Shown here in pieces: positions 27,657 to 36,862 of a DNA stretch of 64,000 nt. This DNA is from Acinetobacter kanungonis (GTDB lineage Bacteria > Pseudomonadota > Gammaproteobacteria > Pseudomonadales > Moraxellaceae). The stretch covers positions 124,001 to 188,000 of the forward strand of contig NZ_JAACKC010000003.1 of the NCBI RefSeq assembly GCF_009939195.1, written 5' to 3'. Position numbers and translations under genes: made by a program. The first letter of the stretch is position 1. Each line of letters starts with the position of its first letter. Below the pieces are notes generated by a model. The model was not told the DNA's origin, searched no databases, and saw only the letters and a program-made list of their open reading frames with translations.

Positions 27657-29468
27657 TTATGGCTCCACTGGTTTAAGTTGAGCATCATCAGGAATCAACA
27701 TTTCTTGGGTCTGCTGTTCTTGAATTTGACGTAACTTGTACGGTGAAATATGTTCACCAGACAAGGTGTCTTCACTGATGGCATACGGAATTAAATGCGC
27801 ATTTGGATCGAGTGTTTCACCACCATATTTGGTTTCAGGCAAATTTTCAGGATCGAAAGGCTGCACACTAATCACTTGATTGAGTTCATCCTTTTTCAAA
27901 ATTGTCGCTTCGTACAAAGCATTATTTTGAATCTGTAATGCTGCATTCTGGGTGTATTGCTGGATCGGTCCAGCCGCAACCATATACACCATTAAACCTG
28001 CCAAGAGCATGTAAATTGCCGCATCATTACGTGCTGGAGCTTGCTCAGGTGTGGCTTGATAAGCGATATAATCTGCTTCGGTATGGGTCAATTCTTCAGG
28101 TTTGCTGGCACGCCAGAACAGGATAAAACCGACACGGGTAAAGGCAATAATGCTTAACAGGCTGACAATCAGAATCACGGCAATAATGAGCCCTTGATAA
28201 GGTTCATTAGCCGTCGCTTGTAGAATGAAAACCTTGCCCAAGAAGCCGCTGAAGGGTGGTAAGCCTGCCATCATCAAGGCAATCAGGAAATAGCAGAGCG
28301 AAAGCACATGATGCTGCTTCATTTGCGGTGCAATTTTCAGATGGTCTTTATAGACCCCACGTTGTGAGGTAATCCAGCCACAGAGCAGATAAAATGCCGC
28401 TGCAATCAGGGTACTGTGTACCAGATAATACAGTGTAGCTGACCATGCCTGCGTATTCGTCATTGAGATGGCAATCAGCAGGGTGCCAATCGAAGACAAC
28501 ACCATAAATCCGACAAAGCGACGTAAGCGTTCCGCACCAATGGCACCAATTACACCATACAGTGAAGTGATCAAACCAATCGGTAATAACCAGTTCTGTA
28601 AAATGGATTGGCTCAATTCATCATCAAACACCGTCCCGTTGACCCGCAAAATCGCATAAATTCCGACTTTGGTCATGATGGTAAAGATGGCGGCAACAGG
28701 TGTGGTGGCAACAGCATAGGTCTTGGGTAGCCAGAAACCGACAGGGAGCATGGCGGCTTTAATGCCAAACACCACAAACAGTAGCAAACCACCCGCAACC
28801 GCGAGCTTGTGCTGATCAGGCTGTAGACTTGGGATGAGTCGTGCGACATCTGCCATATTCAAGCTACCAACACTGCCATAAATCATGCCCAGACCGATCA
28901 GGAACAGGGCAGAAGCCAACAGGTTGATGGTGACGTAATGAATGCCAAGCTGGAAACGTGCTTTGCCTTGTCCGTGCAAGAGCAAGACATAAGAAGCCAT
29001 CAACAGGATTTCGAAGAAAACGAACAGGTTAAATAAGTCACCGGTTAAGAAAGCACCACAGAGTCCCATCAGCAAGAAATGGAACATGGCATGGAAATAG
29101 CGACCACGTTCGTCCCATTCACGGCTGGCAAACCACAACACAGGTACGGCAAGAGCGTAGGTTAAGACCAGCATTAAGGCGGAGAGCTGATCCAAGACCA
29201 AAACGATACCGAAAGGTGCCGTCCACTCGCTCAGGTTATAACTGCTGATTTGTCCCTGACTGGCGATGATTAAATAGCTTACCGCAGTCACAAGTCCCAG
29301 TAAGGACGAAATAAGACTGATGCCACGTCGCCATGGCTGACGCCAGTCGTAGGCGAGCGAACCTGAACCCGGATTGCCCAGTAAAACCAGTAGGAAGCCT
29401 GTGAAGGCAGGAATGATGATGCTAAAAATTGGTGTATGTTCGGCCCAAAATTGGATGAAATTATGCAT
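27657..29468 (-). CDS. mrpD: Mrp-type Na+/H+ antiporter subunit D
   Basis: 603 residues, homologous to the NuoM/NuoN proton-pumping subunits of complex I, with about 14 membrane helices in the first 500 residues. GDLFNLFVFFEILLMASYVLL carries the conserved helix-5 Glu, and FGIKAAMLPVGFWLPKTYA the helix-7 Lys. About 100 residues of C-terminal hydrophilic tail (Glu/Gln/Pro-rich) exceed the usual MrpD length of around 500 and look like a lineage-specific extension. The start overlaps the mrpC stop by one base. Confidence 0.95.
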   Translation of the reverse strand: MHNFIQFWAEHTPIFSIIIPAFTGFLLVLLGNPGSGSLAYDWRQPWRRGISLISSLLGLVTAVSYLIIASQGQISSYNLSEWTAPFGIVLVLDQLSALMLVLTYALAVPVLWFASREWDERGRYFHAMFHFLLMGLCGAFLTGDLFNLFVFFEILLMASYVLLLHGQGKARFQLGIHYVTINLLASALFLIGLGMIYGSVGSLNMADVARLIPSLQPDQHKLAVAGGLLLFVVFGIKAAMLPVGFWLPKTYAVATTPVAAIFTIMTKVGIYAILRVNGTVFDDELSQSILQNWLLPIGLITSLYGVIGAIGAERLRRFVGFMVLSSIGTLLIAISMTNTQAWSATLYYLVHSTLIAAAFYLLCGWITSQRGVYKDHLKIAPQMKQHHVLSLCYFLIALMMAGLPPFSGFLGKVFILQATANEPYQGLIIAVILIVSLLSIIAFTRVGFILFWRASKPEELTHTEADYIAYQATPEQAPARNDAAIYMLLAGLMVYMVAAGPIQQYTQNAALQIQNNALYEATILKKDELNQVISVQPFDPENLPETKYGGETLDPNAHLIPYAISEDTLSGEHISPYKLRQIQEQQTQEMLIPDDAQLKPVEP

Positions 29469-29833
29469 TAAGGCTCATCCTCACGCGGGTCGACAAGACT
29501 AATCTCTTCTTTGGAGTCAACGTGGTCTGTCCCAGATTCATAACGGCTGCGTAATGCCAGCTGTACAATAAAGGCGGTGGTGGCAAAACCAATCACAATT
29601 GCGGTCAGTACCAGTGCTTGCGGTAATGGATCGGTGGATTTAGTCGCTTCGGTTAATACCGCTGGGGCATCGACCTGTACTCGACCCATGGCAAACAAGA
29701 ACACATTGACGGCATAACCAATCATGGCTAAACCGAGCACGACTGGAAAAGTACGTGCCCGTAGAATCAGATAAATGCCTGTTGCAATTAATAGTCCAAT
29801 CGCAGAGGCAATAAGAAATTCTAGACTAATCAT
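29468..29833 (-). CDS. mrpC: Mrp-type Na+/H+ antiporter subunit C
   Basis: 121 residues, a NuoK homologue with three helices. IGLLIATGIYLILRARTFPVVLGLAMIGY is the signature region, and DPLPQALVLTAIVIGFATTAF the third helix. Overlaps mrpD by one base and follows mrpA by one base. Confidence 0.94.
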   Translation of the reverse strand: MISLEFLIASAIGLLIATGIYLILRARTFPVVLGLAMIGYAVNVFLFAMGRVQVDAPAVLTEATKSTDPLPQALVLTAIVIGFATTAFIVQLALRSRYESGTDHVDSKEEISLVDPREDEP

Positions 29834-29834
29834 A

Positions 29835-32675
29835 TTATTTCCCCTTTGGTAATGGACCAGACATGCTGGAGTGACGTGAGTCGCCCAGTACCGAGATCAT
29901 CAGCATGGTTGCACCAACCACAGTGATATATACCCCGACATCAAATGCTGCGGCAGAAGCCAAATGCATTTCACCTAAAATTGGCGGTGAAACATAAATG
30001 TGCGCGCTGGTCAGGAAAGGTCGTCCCCAATACCAAGCCGCCAGTGCAGTTAAGCCAGCGATGCTTAAGCCTGTACCAATCCAGATTTCATATAAACGCC
30101 CAGATTTGGCTTTCAGCATTTGCTCGGCTTGGTCCTGACCTAAAGCAATATACTGAATGATCAGCGCCAAGGAGGTGATTAAGCCTGCAATGAAGCCACC
30201 GCCAGGGTAATTGTGTCCGCGTAGAAAAATATACAGGCTGATCACCAGTGCCAAAGGCAAAATCCAAGACGAAGCGATACGCAGCATTAAAGGGGAGGGG
30301 TTGAAACGATAGGTTAAGCCCTGAGTCATGGTGGTGCCATGCGTACGCATCCCATCCATCAAACATAGGGTTCCAATCCCAGCAATGCCCAATACGGTAA
30401 TTTCCCCGAAGGTATCGAAACCACGGAAATCGACCAGAATCACGTTGACCACATTGGAGCCGCCACCCAACGGAATAGACTGTTGCAAGAAGAACCACGA
30501 AATCGAATTATGATCACGGGTGAGGATTAGCCAAGTGATCCAGCCAATCCCGACACCACCCGCAATCGCAATAATGGCATCGCGCCAACGACGTGCCTGC
30601 GTAGATTCATAAGGGGTGAGCTGTGGTAATAGTGAAAGGCTCATCAGTAGCAATACGGTTGTTACCACATCGACAGTGATTTGGGTCAATGCCAAATCAG
30701 GCGCTGACAAGGTCACGAACACCATAGTGACCACTAAGCCGATCGCACCACTGATCAGTACGGCTTTAATGCGTTCATGGTGGAACCAGAGCATCATCCA
30801 GCACGCCGAGAACAACAGCAGCCACAACACAATGGCCAGCATTGGGGCATGAGTCAGTTCGCGTGTACCTGTGGTCAGACCCTGACCGATTAAAGGTACA
30901 GCCACCATGACAATACTGAATGCCACAATCCAGATCAGATAGGTCTGTAGGGAACCTGTTTCGGTTTTGCGTTTAATCTTGCGTGAAGTCAGTAATAAAT
31001 GTTTCAGGAAAGATTCAAAGAGAAGCTTGCCTTGAAATGGACCCAAAGCAGGATCTAAATCGATACTGCGTAGTTTGCGGTTTTTAGCCAGTGCGAAGTA
31101 AAAACTTAACCCCCCGACCAGTGCAATCAGACTCATTACCAAAGGCAGGTTAAAGCCATGCCAGATGGCTAAATGGGTTCCTGAAAAATCATGCAGTTGG
31201 GTGCTGGCACGTGCGGTGCTATTAACGATATGTTCAACTGTCAGAGCAGGGAAAATACCTACCACAATACATAAAATCGCCAAGAAAATGGCAGGGGCAC
31301 GCATGCCAATCGGCGGTTCGTGTCCTTCTTTATTGGGGACTTGTTCACCCAGTGGACCGTCAAAGAACACACCGTGCACCAAGCGTACCGAATAGGCCAC
31401 TGCGAAGATCCCTGCAAAAGTGGCAATGATTGCAGCCAAAATCAGGACAGGACCATTCAAGTTTGCCAACAATTCGGTAAAGAACATCTCTTTGGACAAA
31501 AAGCCGTTGGTCAGTGGTACACCTGCCATAGCTGCGGCTGTGACCATGGTCAGGGTCGCTGTGAATGGTAGTAATTGCCAGACCCCACTCAGCTTACGTA
31601 AATCACGTGTTCCTGTTTCATGATCAACGATCCCCGCAATCATAAACAACGCGGCTTTAAAGGTGGCGTGGTTGATGATATGGAAAATGGCCGCAGCAAC
31701 CGCCAGCGGTGAACCGATACCCAACAGGCATACGATTAAGCCGAGATGACTGATGGTGGAGTAGGCCAACAAACCTTTGAGATCTTCTTTGAAAATGGCA
31801 AAGAAAGCTGCCATACACAGGGTAAACAAGCCGACAAAGGTCACAATATTGTGATACAGCGCAGCCCCTGCAAAAATTGGGAGCAAACGTGCCAGCAGGA
31901 AAATCCCGGCTTTCACCATGGTGGCTGAATGCAGATAAGCGGAAACTGGGGTGGGCGCCGCCATGGCATTGGGTAGCCAGAAGTGGAACGGGAATTGCGC
32001 ACTTTTGGTAAATGCGCCCAATAAAATCAGCAATAAGGTCGGAACAAACAGCGCATGACTTTGAATTTGTTCTGACATGGTCAGAATCTGGTCAATTTCA
32101 TAGGTGCCCGTAATTTGTCCTAGCAGCACAAAGCCCCCCAGCATTGCCAAGCCACCCATGCCCGTAATGGTCAGAGCCATGCGTGAGCCGCGCTGTGCAA
32201 CGTCATAGTTGCTCCAGTAGCCGACGAGCAGGAAGGAAGAAATACTGGTGAGTTCCCAAAAAATTAACAGCAAAATTAAATTATTGGAAAGAGAGATGCC
32301 CAACATCGCGGCCATAAACAGCATCAGCAACAGATATAGTTTGCTTAATGAGTTTTTAGGACTCAGGTAATAATAGGCATAAATAAAAATGAGGGTACCG
32401 ATACCGGTAATCAGCAAAGAGAAGAGGAGACCTAAGGCGTCGAGTCGAAAACTCAGATCAATCCCCAGTTGTGGTAACCATGACCAGCTTTGAAGGATGA
32501 CTTCACCATGAAAGACCTGCTTTGCTTGAGTCAGTAACAGAATTAAACTACTTAAACTGACTCCGATAGCCCCGAAAGCCGTTACCCCGCGCGAGAATTT
32601 CTTCAGCCACGAGACAAGGGTTGTGCCAAGTACTAACGGTAACAAGATAATAATTGGTAGCACACTTGTATCCAT
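29835..32675 (-). CDS. mrpA: Mrp-type Na+/H+ antiporter subunit A, fused to subunit B domain
   Basis: 946 residues. The N-terminal 500 residues are NuoL-like (WELTSISSFLLVGYW with the conserved Glu, and TKSAQFPFHFWLPNAMAAPTPVSAYLHS with Lys). A linker and a DUF4040-type region (PDLALTQITVDVVTTVLLL) follow. The last 150 residues (FLRGHNYPGGGFIAGLITSLAL) are an MrpB domain. The absence of a separate mrpB gene agrees with this fusion, typical of group 2 Mrp operons in proteobacteria. First gene of a tightly packed six-gene operon. Confidence 0.95.
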   Translation of the reverse strand: MDTSVLPIIILLPLVLGTTLVSWLKKFSRGVTAFGAIGVSLSSLILLLTQAKQVFHGEVILQSWSWLPQLGIDLSFRLDALGLLFSLLITGIGTLIFIYAYYYLSPKNSLSKLYLLLMLFMAAMLGISLSNNLILLLIFWELTSISSFLLVGYWSNYDVAQRGSRMALTITGMGGLAMLGGFVLLGQITGTYEIDQILTMSEQIQSHALFVPTLLLILLGAFTKSAQFPFHFWLPNAMAAPTPVSAYLHSATMVKAGIFLLARLLPIFAGAALYHNIVTFVGLFTLCMAAFFAIFKEDLKGLLAYSTISHLGLIVCLLGIGSPLAVAAAIFHIINHATFKAALFMIAGIVDHETGTRDLRKLSGVWQLLPFTATLTMVTAAAMAGVPLTNGFLSKEMFFTELLANLNGPVLILAAIIATFAGIFAVAYSVRLVHGVFFDGPLGEQVPNKEGHEPPIGMRAPAIFLAILCIVVGIFPALTVEHIVNSTARASTQLHDFSGTHLAIWHGFNLPLVMSLIALVGGLSFYFALAKNRKLRSIDLDPALGPFQGKLLFESFLKHLLLTSRKIKRKTETGSLQTYLIWIVAFSIVMVAVPLIGQGLTTGTRELTHAPMLAIVLWLLLFSACWMMLWFHHERIKAVLISGAIGLVVTMVFVTLSAPDLALTQITVDVVTTVLLLMSLSLLPQLTPYESTQARRWRDAIIAIAGGVGIGWITWLILTRDHNSISWFFLQQSIPLGGGSNVVNVILVDFRGFDTFGEITVLGIAGIGTLCLMDGMRTHGTTMTQGLTYRFNPSPLMLRIASSWILPLALVISLYIFLRGHNYPGGGFIAGLITSLALIIQYIALGQDQAEQMLKAKSGRLYEIWIGTGLSIAGLTALAAWYWGRPFLTSAHIYVSPPILGEMHLASAAAFDVGVYITVVGATMLMISVLGDSRHSSMSGPLPKGK

Positions 32676-32792
32676 TGTCGTGATAGGTCGAAACCTAAGG
32701 GTGAATCTTATCTTTCAAGGATTACAGGACAGCAAAGAGATATCCAAAAATACTCAATCTTGAAAGCCGTAAAGAAAATAAAAAACGAAAAA

Positions 32793-32814
32793 CAAGTTGT
32801 GTTGCGCAACTTGC
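32793..32814. promoter_or_regulatory. Dyad at the mrp start site
   Basis: CAAGTTG and CAACTTG flank the 10-bp palindrome GTTGCGCAAC, giving overlapping symmetric elements just downstream of the TATAAT on the minus strand. It fits a repressor operator at +1 or a 5' hairpin in the mrp mRNA. Confidence 0.45.
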
Positions 32815-32817
32815 AAA

Positions 32818-32846
32818 ATTATAGCAAAACAAAATTTTACTATAAA
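32818..32846 (-). promoter_or_regulatory. Candidate promoter of the Mrp operon
   Basis: On the minus strand: TTTATA, 17-nt spacer and a perfect TATAAT preceded by TGC, giving an extended -10 element. It would start transcription near 32811, leaving about a 135-nt leader before the mrpA ATG at 32675. Confidence 0.55.
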
Positions 32847-32980
32847 AAAGGCAAATAAATCTGATCTTATTACATGAATAAAACAACATCAAACCATTTC
32901 GCGCACACCTGTCCGATTATACGCGCAGAACACTGATTTGAGGTTAAAACTTAGCTGCTGAATGCAGTCCAAATCGGCAA

Positions 32981-34360
32981 CTAAGAGGAGGGATCCTTGA
33001 AGGAAGAATCTTTCGGTTGTTGCCAAAGTTGTTGTAATTCGGTTTGGGCTTCGGGTGAAAGTTGCTGAATCTGCGCATACAGTTGCTGTGCGGCAGACAG
33101 CGCAGGTTCATCAGACAATTGTTCCAATGTTGCAGCCCCCGACAAGGAAATTTGGCTGAGTTCAGCATAAATCTGATCAAATTGCTGCTGCAATGGTTGC
33201 AGCATAATGTCCTGTACACCTTGTGGACCCAGTTGCAGACATTGGTAGGCAGCGGCATTTTCGAGGAGTTCGGTGCGGTTGCCTGTGGCGATAATTTGCA
33301 AGCGTGGAAAAGCCTGATGTAAATGTTGCAAAATCTGGCTGCAGTGGTTTTGATCGAGTTGTTCATCAATGGCATCAATCATTAATACCCCATCACCTTC
33401 CAAGCAAGGATATAGACTGAGGGGATTGAGCAAGCACATGCGACGAACAATATCGCCAATCAAGGCAATCCAGTTCTTTTGACTGCTAGACAGCTGTTGA
33501 AATTGCATGACCTTGCCTTGGTAGTTCACCATCAATTGCAGTTTCGGCTGATACTGTACGAAAATATCCTGTAGTTCAGGTACAAGGATTTTCAGGCTAT
33601 CTTTCAAAGCTTTTAAACAGGGCGCGTGCAGTTGCACATGCGCCTGAAACAAGGTGTTGGGGACATTTTCAGGCTGTAAATGCGGTCCTAGATGTAATTT
33701 ATCCCGCATCAGTTGCTGGAACAGTTGTGCAGTTTGGGCATTTTCCAGATCACTGATTTCACGAAACCATTCGAAGAAACGACTAAAGGTGGTAAACGGG
33801 ATGGCTGCCACTTCATAGGCATGTGCTGCTTGAAATACAATCGGATTGTTTTTACTCAGCAGATTGATTTCATTGACAAAGCGCTCAGCAGGGTAATAGG
33901 CAATCAAGGGCAAACCCTGCATCGGGTCTTGTTGTAGTGCCCGATGGTAGAGCTGTACCAGTTGTTCCAGTTGATCGGTTTCTGCTTTGCTGAGTCCAAT
34001 GCCTTGCTGATTCAGGGTTTTATAGAGTTGCCAACTGCAACGATTAGAGGCTTCGGCTTGTGCCGTTTCGGATTCTGCGATGGTGCCGATGTCCGCAGGG
34101 ATTTCGACACTAATCTGGACTTTGGATTGCAGGCGACTGTACATGATGTCCTGATCAAGCATCACCACACCTGCACTGCGCAAATCTTTGTAGCGGGCAG
34201 AAAACCACGTCAGCGCTTGATAGGCATGTTTTAAAATACTGGTTTTGCCTGTCGCCTGATCACCTAGAATGAGGGTGATCGGCTGATCATGATACTGAAA
34301 TTGCAGTTGTAAATTGGCAAACAGATTGGTGTGTTTGAGCTGTAACGATTCGATTTTCAT
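32981..34360 (-). CDS. PtuA/OLD-like ABC-type ATPase with degenerate catalytic motifs
   Basis: 459 residues from ATG 34360. The N-terminus MKIESLQLKHTNLF and Walker A GDQATGKT (33-40) are those of RecF/SMC-like ATPases. An insertion has YYPAER (155-160), FFEWF (195-199) and DLEN (204-207), a pattern I associate with PtuA-like defence ATPases. The C-terminal half keeps the outline of the family, but the signature is LSSSQ (290-294) where LSDGE is usual, Walker B reads LMIDAID (326-332) instead of a D-E pair, and the switch is ATGNR (358-362) instead of TTHS. ATP binding without normal hydrolysis is likely. No TOPRIM, HNH or other nuclease is seen. It follows the helicase gene after 24 nt. Confidence 0.75.
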   Translation of the reverse strand: MKIESLQLKHTNLFANLQLQFQYHDQPITLILGDQATGKTSILKHAYQALTWFSARYKDLRSAGVVMLDQDIMYSRLQSKVQISVEIPADIGTIAESETAQAEASNRCSWQLYKTLNQQGIGLSKAETDQLEQLVQLYHRALQQDPMQGLPLIAYYPAERFVNEINLLSKNNPIVFQAAHAYEVAAIPFTTFSRFFEWFREISDLENAQTAQLFQQLMRDKLHLGPHLQPENVPNTLFQAHVQLHAPCLKALKDSLKILVPELQDIFVQYQPKLQLMVNYQGKVMQFQQLSSSQKNWIALIGDIVRRMCLLNPLSLYPCLEGDGVLMIDAIDEQLDQNHCSQILQHLHQAFPRLQIIATGNRTELLENAAAYQCLQLGPQGVQDIMLQPLQQQFDQIYAELSQISLSGAATLEQLSDEPALSAAQQLYAQIQQLSPEAQTELQQLWQQPKDSSFKDPSS

Positions 34361-34384
34361 AGAAGCCCCGCATTCGTGCAACGG

Positions 34385-35896
34385 TTAGCCTGCTGCTTGG
34401 CGTAATGAGCTAGGCATCCTATTTTTCAGTTGTTGCATCAAGTCGTAAATATGGTGAATATTTAGACTTACTTTAGCACGAGTGCAAGCGACATACAGCA
34501 ATCTTAACTCTTCGTCACTAATTTTATGATCTTGCTCAGTCAGCTTAAATTGATAGTCATCTTCAATGTGCACACGGTCCCATTCCAGTCCTTTGGCTTT
34601 GTGTGCCGTAGAAATAATATAGTCGGCATGTTCAATCGGGGTGATTTTGGCTAAAGCACGTTTCAGCGGATCGGTGCCATGATCATCCACCAGTTTCACC
34701 AACGGTTTAATGTCACTGCCTTCATTGGTTTCACAATATTCATGCACATCATGCCAAGAATTAAACCATGCCAGTTCAGGGACATCGGTCACGCGTTTGC
34801 CTTGTTTCAGCATGCTGGCGGCATCGACAAAACGATTGAGTTTGACGTGGTCGGCTTGCAGGCTGACTTTATCACCATGCACCAAACCCGAAAGCAGTAG
34901 TTCCATGGCGCGGGCATTGGTACGACATAAAATTGCGTCACGCATTTTGGTGTGCGGTTTATTCACGACTTTGGAATTGAGTAGAGGATTACCTAAAAGT
35001 GGTACTTTTTCATTCAGTGCGCCCAAAATCGCATTGGCATTTTGCGCGATGCTTTCGCCAAAGCGGAATGAGGTGGTCAAACGAGATTCGGGCAAGGGCA
35101 GTTGCTGCATGGCATTGACGGCACCACGCCAAGCATAAATTTGCTGATGCGCATCACCAACATAAATCACTTGGGTATTCCGTTGCCGCAGCAAAATGCC
35201 CAACATTAACGGGTCGGCATCCTGTGCTTCATCAAACAAGACATAATCTGCAGGAATATTGGGTTCAGACAACGCCCAAAGTTTCAAATAAATATCATGC
35301 CCAATGCCGGCTTGATGATTGGGATCAACCGATTCTAGCCAGCGTCGTTCAACCGCAGGATAAAGGTGCTTTTGTAGCGTTTCGATATCATCGGGATGCA
35401 ACCAGTTCGGTGCTTGCAAATGTCGCGGCGCAGGGTACTGTGAACTGGTCGAGCAGAAATAGCTGACGGCATTCGCCACTAGACTGGCAAGACGACTCGG
35501 CATCAGCACGTATTTTTCATACCGTCCGCCCATCATGCGTCTTAAGGTAATCGGTTCTAGGCGATACTCTTTGGCAATGAAGCTGGGGCTGAGTCGGGGT
35601 AAACGTAGTTTGTCGGTAATTCCACGTGGAACACTACGAAAGGCTAACGAGTGAAAGGTGCGGCAATCCACATTGGAGTGGAACTTTTGCTGGGCTTCAC
35701 TGGCAATGGCTTTGTTAAATGCGAGATACATGCCACGTCGTTGTGGCATGGCATCACTGATCATTTGCAGGGTGGTGGTTTTACCTGTGCCCGCATAGGC
35801 AATCACTTTAAAGGATTGTCCCAGACGCGCGTTATCAATGGCAGTCGCCTGCTCATAGGTTGCGCTCGGTTTTGGATGTTGATTGGACACAGGCAA
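34385..35896 (-). CDS. UvrD/REP-family (FBH1-like) SF1 helicase
   Basis: 503 residues, shorter than UvrD (about 720). All SF1A motifs are present: AYAGTGKTTTL (Walker A, about residue 33), TFHSLAFR, FDEAQDADP (Walker B), GDAHQQIYAWRGA (III), TTSFRF (IV), STAHKAKGLEWDRV (V) and LRLLYVACTRAK (VI). The compact size and motif wording resemble eukaryotic FBH1-like helicases, which disassemble recombinase filaments. The frame begins with TTG 35896; GTG 35890 is an alternative, and neither has a clear SD, suggesting coupling to hisIE, whose stop is 8 nt upstream. Confidence 0.85.
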   Translation of the reverse strand: MPVSNQHPKPSATYEQATAIDNARLGQSFKVIAYAGTGKTTTLQMISDAMPQRRGMYLAFNKAIASEAQQKFHSNVDCRTFHSLAFRSVPRGITDKLRLPRLSPSFIAKEYRLEPITLRRMMGGRYEKYVLMPSRLASLVANAVSYFCSTSSQYPAPRHLQAPNWLHPDDIETLQKHLYPAVERRWLESVDPNHQAGIGHDIYLKLWALSEPNIPADYVLFDEAQDADPLMLGILLRQRNTQVIYVGDAHQQIYAWRGAVNAMQQLPLPESRLTTSFRFGESIAQNANAILGALNEKVPLLGNPLLNSKVVNKPHTKMRDAILCRTNARAMELLLSGLVHGDKVSLQADHVKLNRFVDAASMLKQGKRVTDVPELAWFNSWHDVHEYCETNEGSDIKPLVKLVDDHGTDPLKRALAKITPIEHADYIISTAHKAKGLEWDRVHIEDDYQFKLTEQDHKISDEELRLLYVACTRAKVSLNIHHIYDLMQQLKNRMPSSLRQAAG

Positions 35897-35904
35897 AGAG
35901 GGCT

Positions 35905-36687
35905 TTAGTGGCTACGGTTGGCTTTTTCGACCAAACCTGACAGTCCTTGGCGACGCGCCAATTCATTCAATACCAGTTGCGGATCCAGGTCGAAATGACC
36001 CAACATTACAATGGTATGGAACCACAAATCTGCAACTTCATAAATTAGGTCATTTTTATTGTCTGCATTGGCCGCCAGTTGGAGCTCTTTAGCCGCCAAA
36101 ATGCTTTCGACACTTTCTTCACCGACTTTTTCTAGAATTTTGTTCAAGCCTTTGTGATACAGCTTTGCCACATAAGACGAGTCTGGATCTGCGGCTTTGC
36201 GTTCAGCCATCATCTGACCGAGATAAGACAGCACTTCGACCTGTTCCGATTGTGCATTTGATGCATTCATGGCGAGGGTATGCGGGTTACTGGATTTTTC
36301 GCCATAAATTGCGTTTGGATCTTTCAGTTGTGCATCCACAATTTCCCAACCTTGCGGAGTGAGTTTGCGGTAGAAGCACGATTCACGACCCGTATGGCAA
36401 GCAATGCCACCACGCTGTTCAATTTGCAGCACAATCACATCGGCATCGCAATCGAGGCGAATTTCATGCACGGTTTGAAAGTGTCCAGATTCTTCCCCTT
36501 TGTGCCACAACTTGTTGCGTGAACGGGAAAAATAAACCGCCTGATTTTTTTCCGCAGTGAGTGCCAAGGCTTCGCGGTTCATCCACGCCACCATGAGCAC
36601 ACGTCCTGTTTGATGATGCTGTGCAATGGCAGGGACTAAACCTTGTTCGTTAAATTTTACTTCATCGAGCCAGCGCACGTTGTTCAT
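35905..36687 (-). CDS. hisIE: Phosphoribosyl-AMP cyclohydrolase / phosphoribosyl-ATP pyrophosphatase
   Basis: 260 residues, both histidine-pathway activities fused. HisI half (1-130): [34 protein letters not shown], and the zinc site in [13 protein letters not shown] with [14 protein letters not shown]. HisE half (about 150-260): [26 protein letters not shown] and [12 protein letters not shown], the acidic MazG-like metal site. It runs steps 2 and 3 of histidine synthesis. The unrelated helicase gene follows 8 nt downstream on the same strand. Confidence 0.95.
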   Translation of the reverse strand: MNNVRWLDEVKFNEQGLVPAIAQHHQTGRVLMVAWMNREALALTAEKNQAVYFSRSRNKLWHKGEESGHFQTVHEIRLDCDADVIVLQIEQRGGIACHTGRESCFYRKLTPQGWEIVDAQLKDPNAIYGEKSSNPHTLAMNASNAQSEQVEVLSYLGQMMAERKAADPDSSYVAKLYHKGLNKILEKVGEESVESILAAKELQLAANADNKNDLIYEVADLWFHTIVMLGHFDLDPQLVLNELARRQGLSGLVEKANRSH

Positions 36688-36862
36688 AGGGACTTCACCA
36701 AAATCAGTTAATCGAAAAGAATATTCAAGTTGATGCGAAAAACATCAGGCTATAGTGTAGGGGATCGGGCTGGATTTGTGTTAATTATCTTTCATCAATT
36801 TGCCCAGTCTGGGCGTTGCAACATGAACTTGGCACCGTTCATTCATGTTGCAGATCTGAGGT

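Larger units (their letters stand above)
32676..32980. other. Intergenic region upstream of mrpA
   Basis: 305 bp with no gene, between the 3' end of the ATPase gene and the start of mrpA. It holds the candidate mrp promoter (32818-32846, minus strand) and a dyad at its start site (32793-32814). Confidence 0.55.

Noticed and set aside
32944..33378. 144-residue minus-strand frame over the ATPase 3' end
   Set aside because: Out-of-frame shadow of the ATPase gene, whose own frame carries recognisable family motifs.
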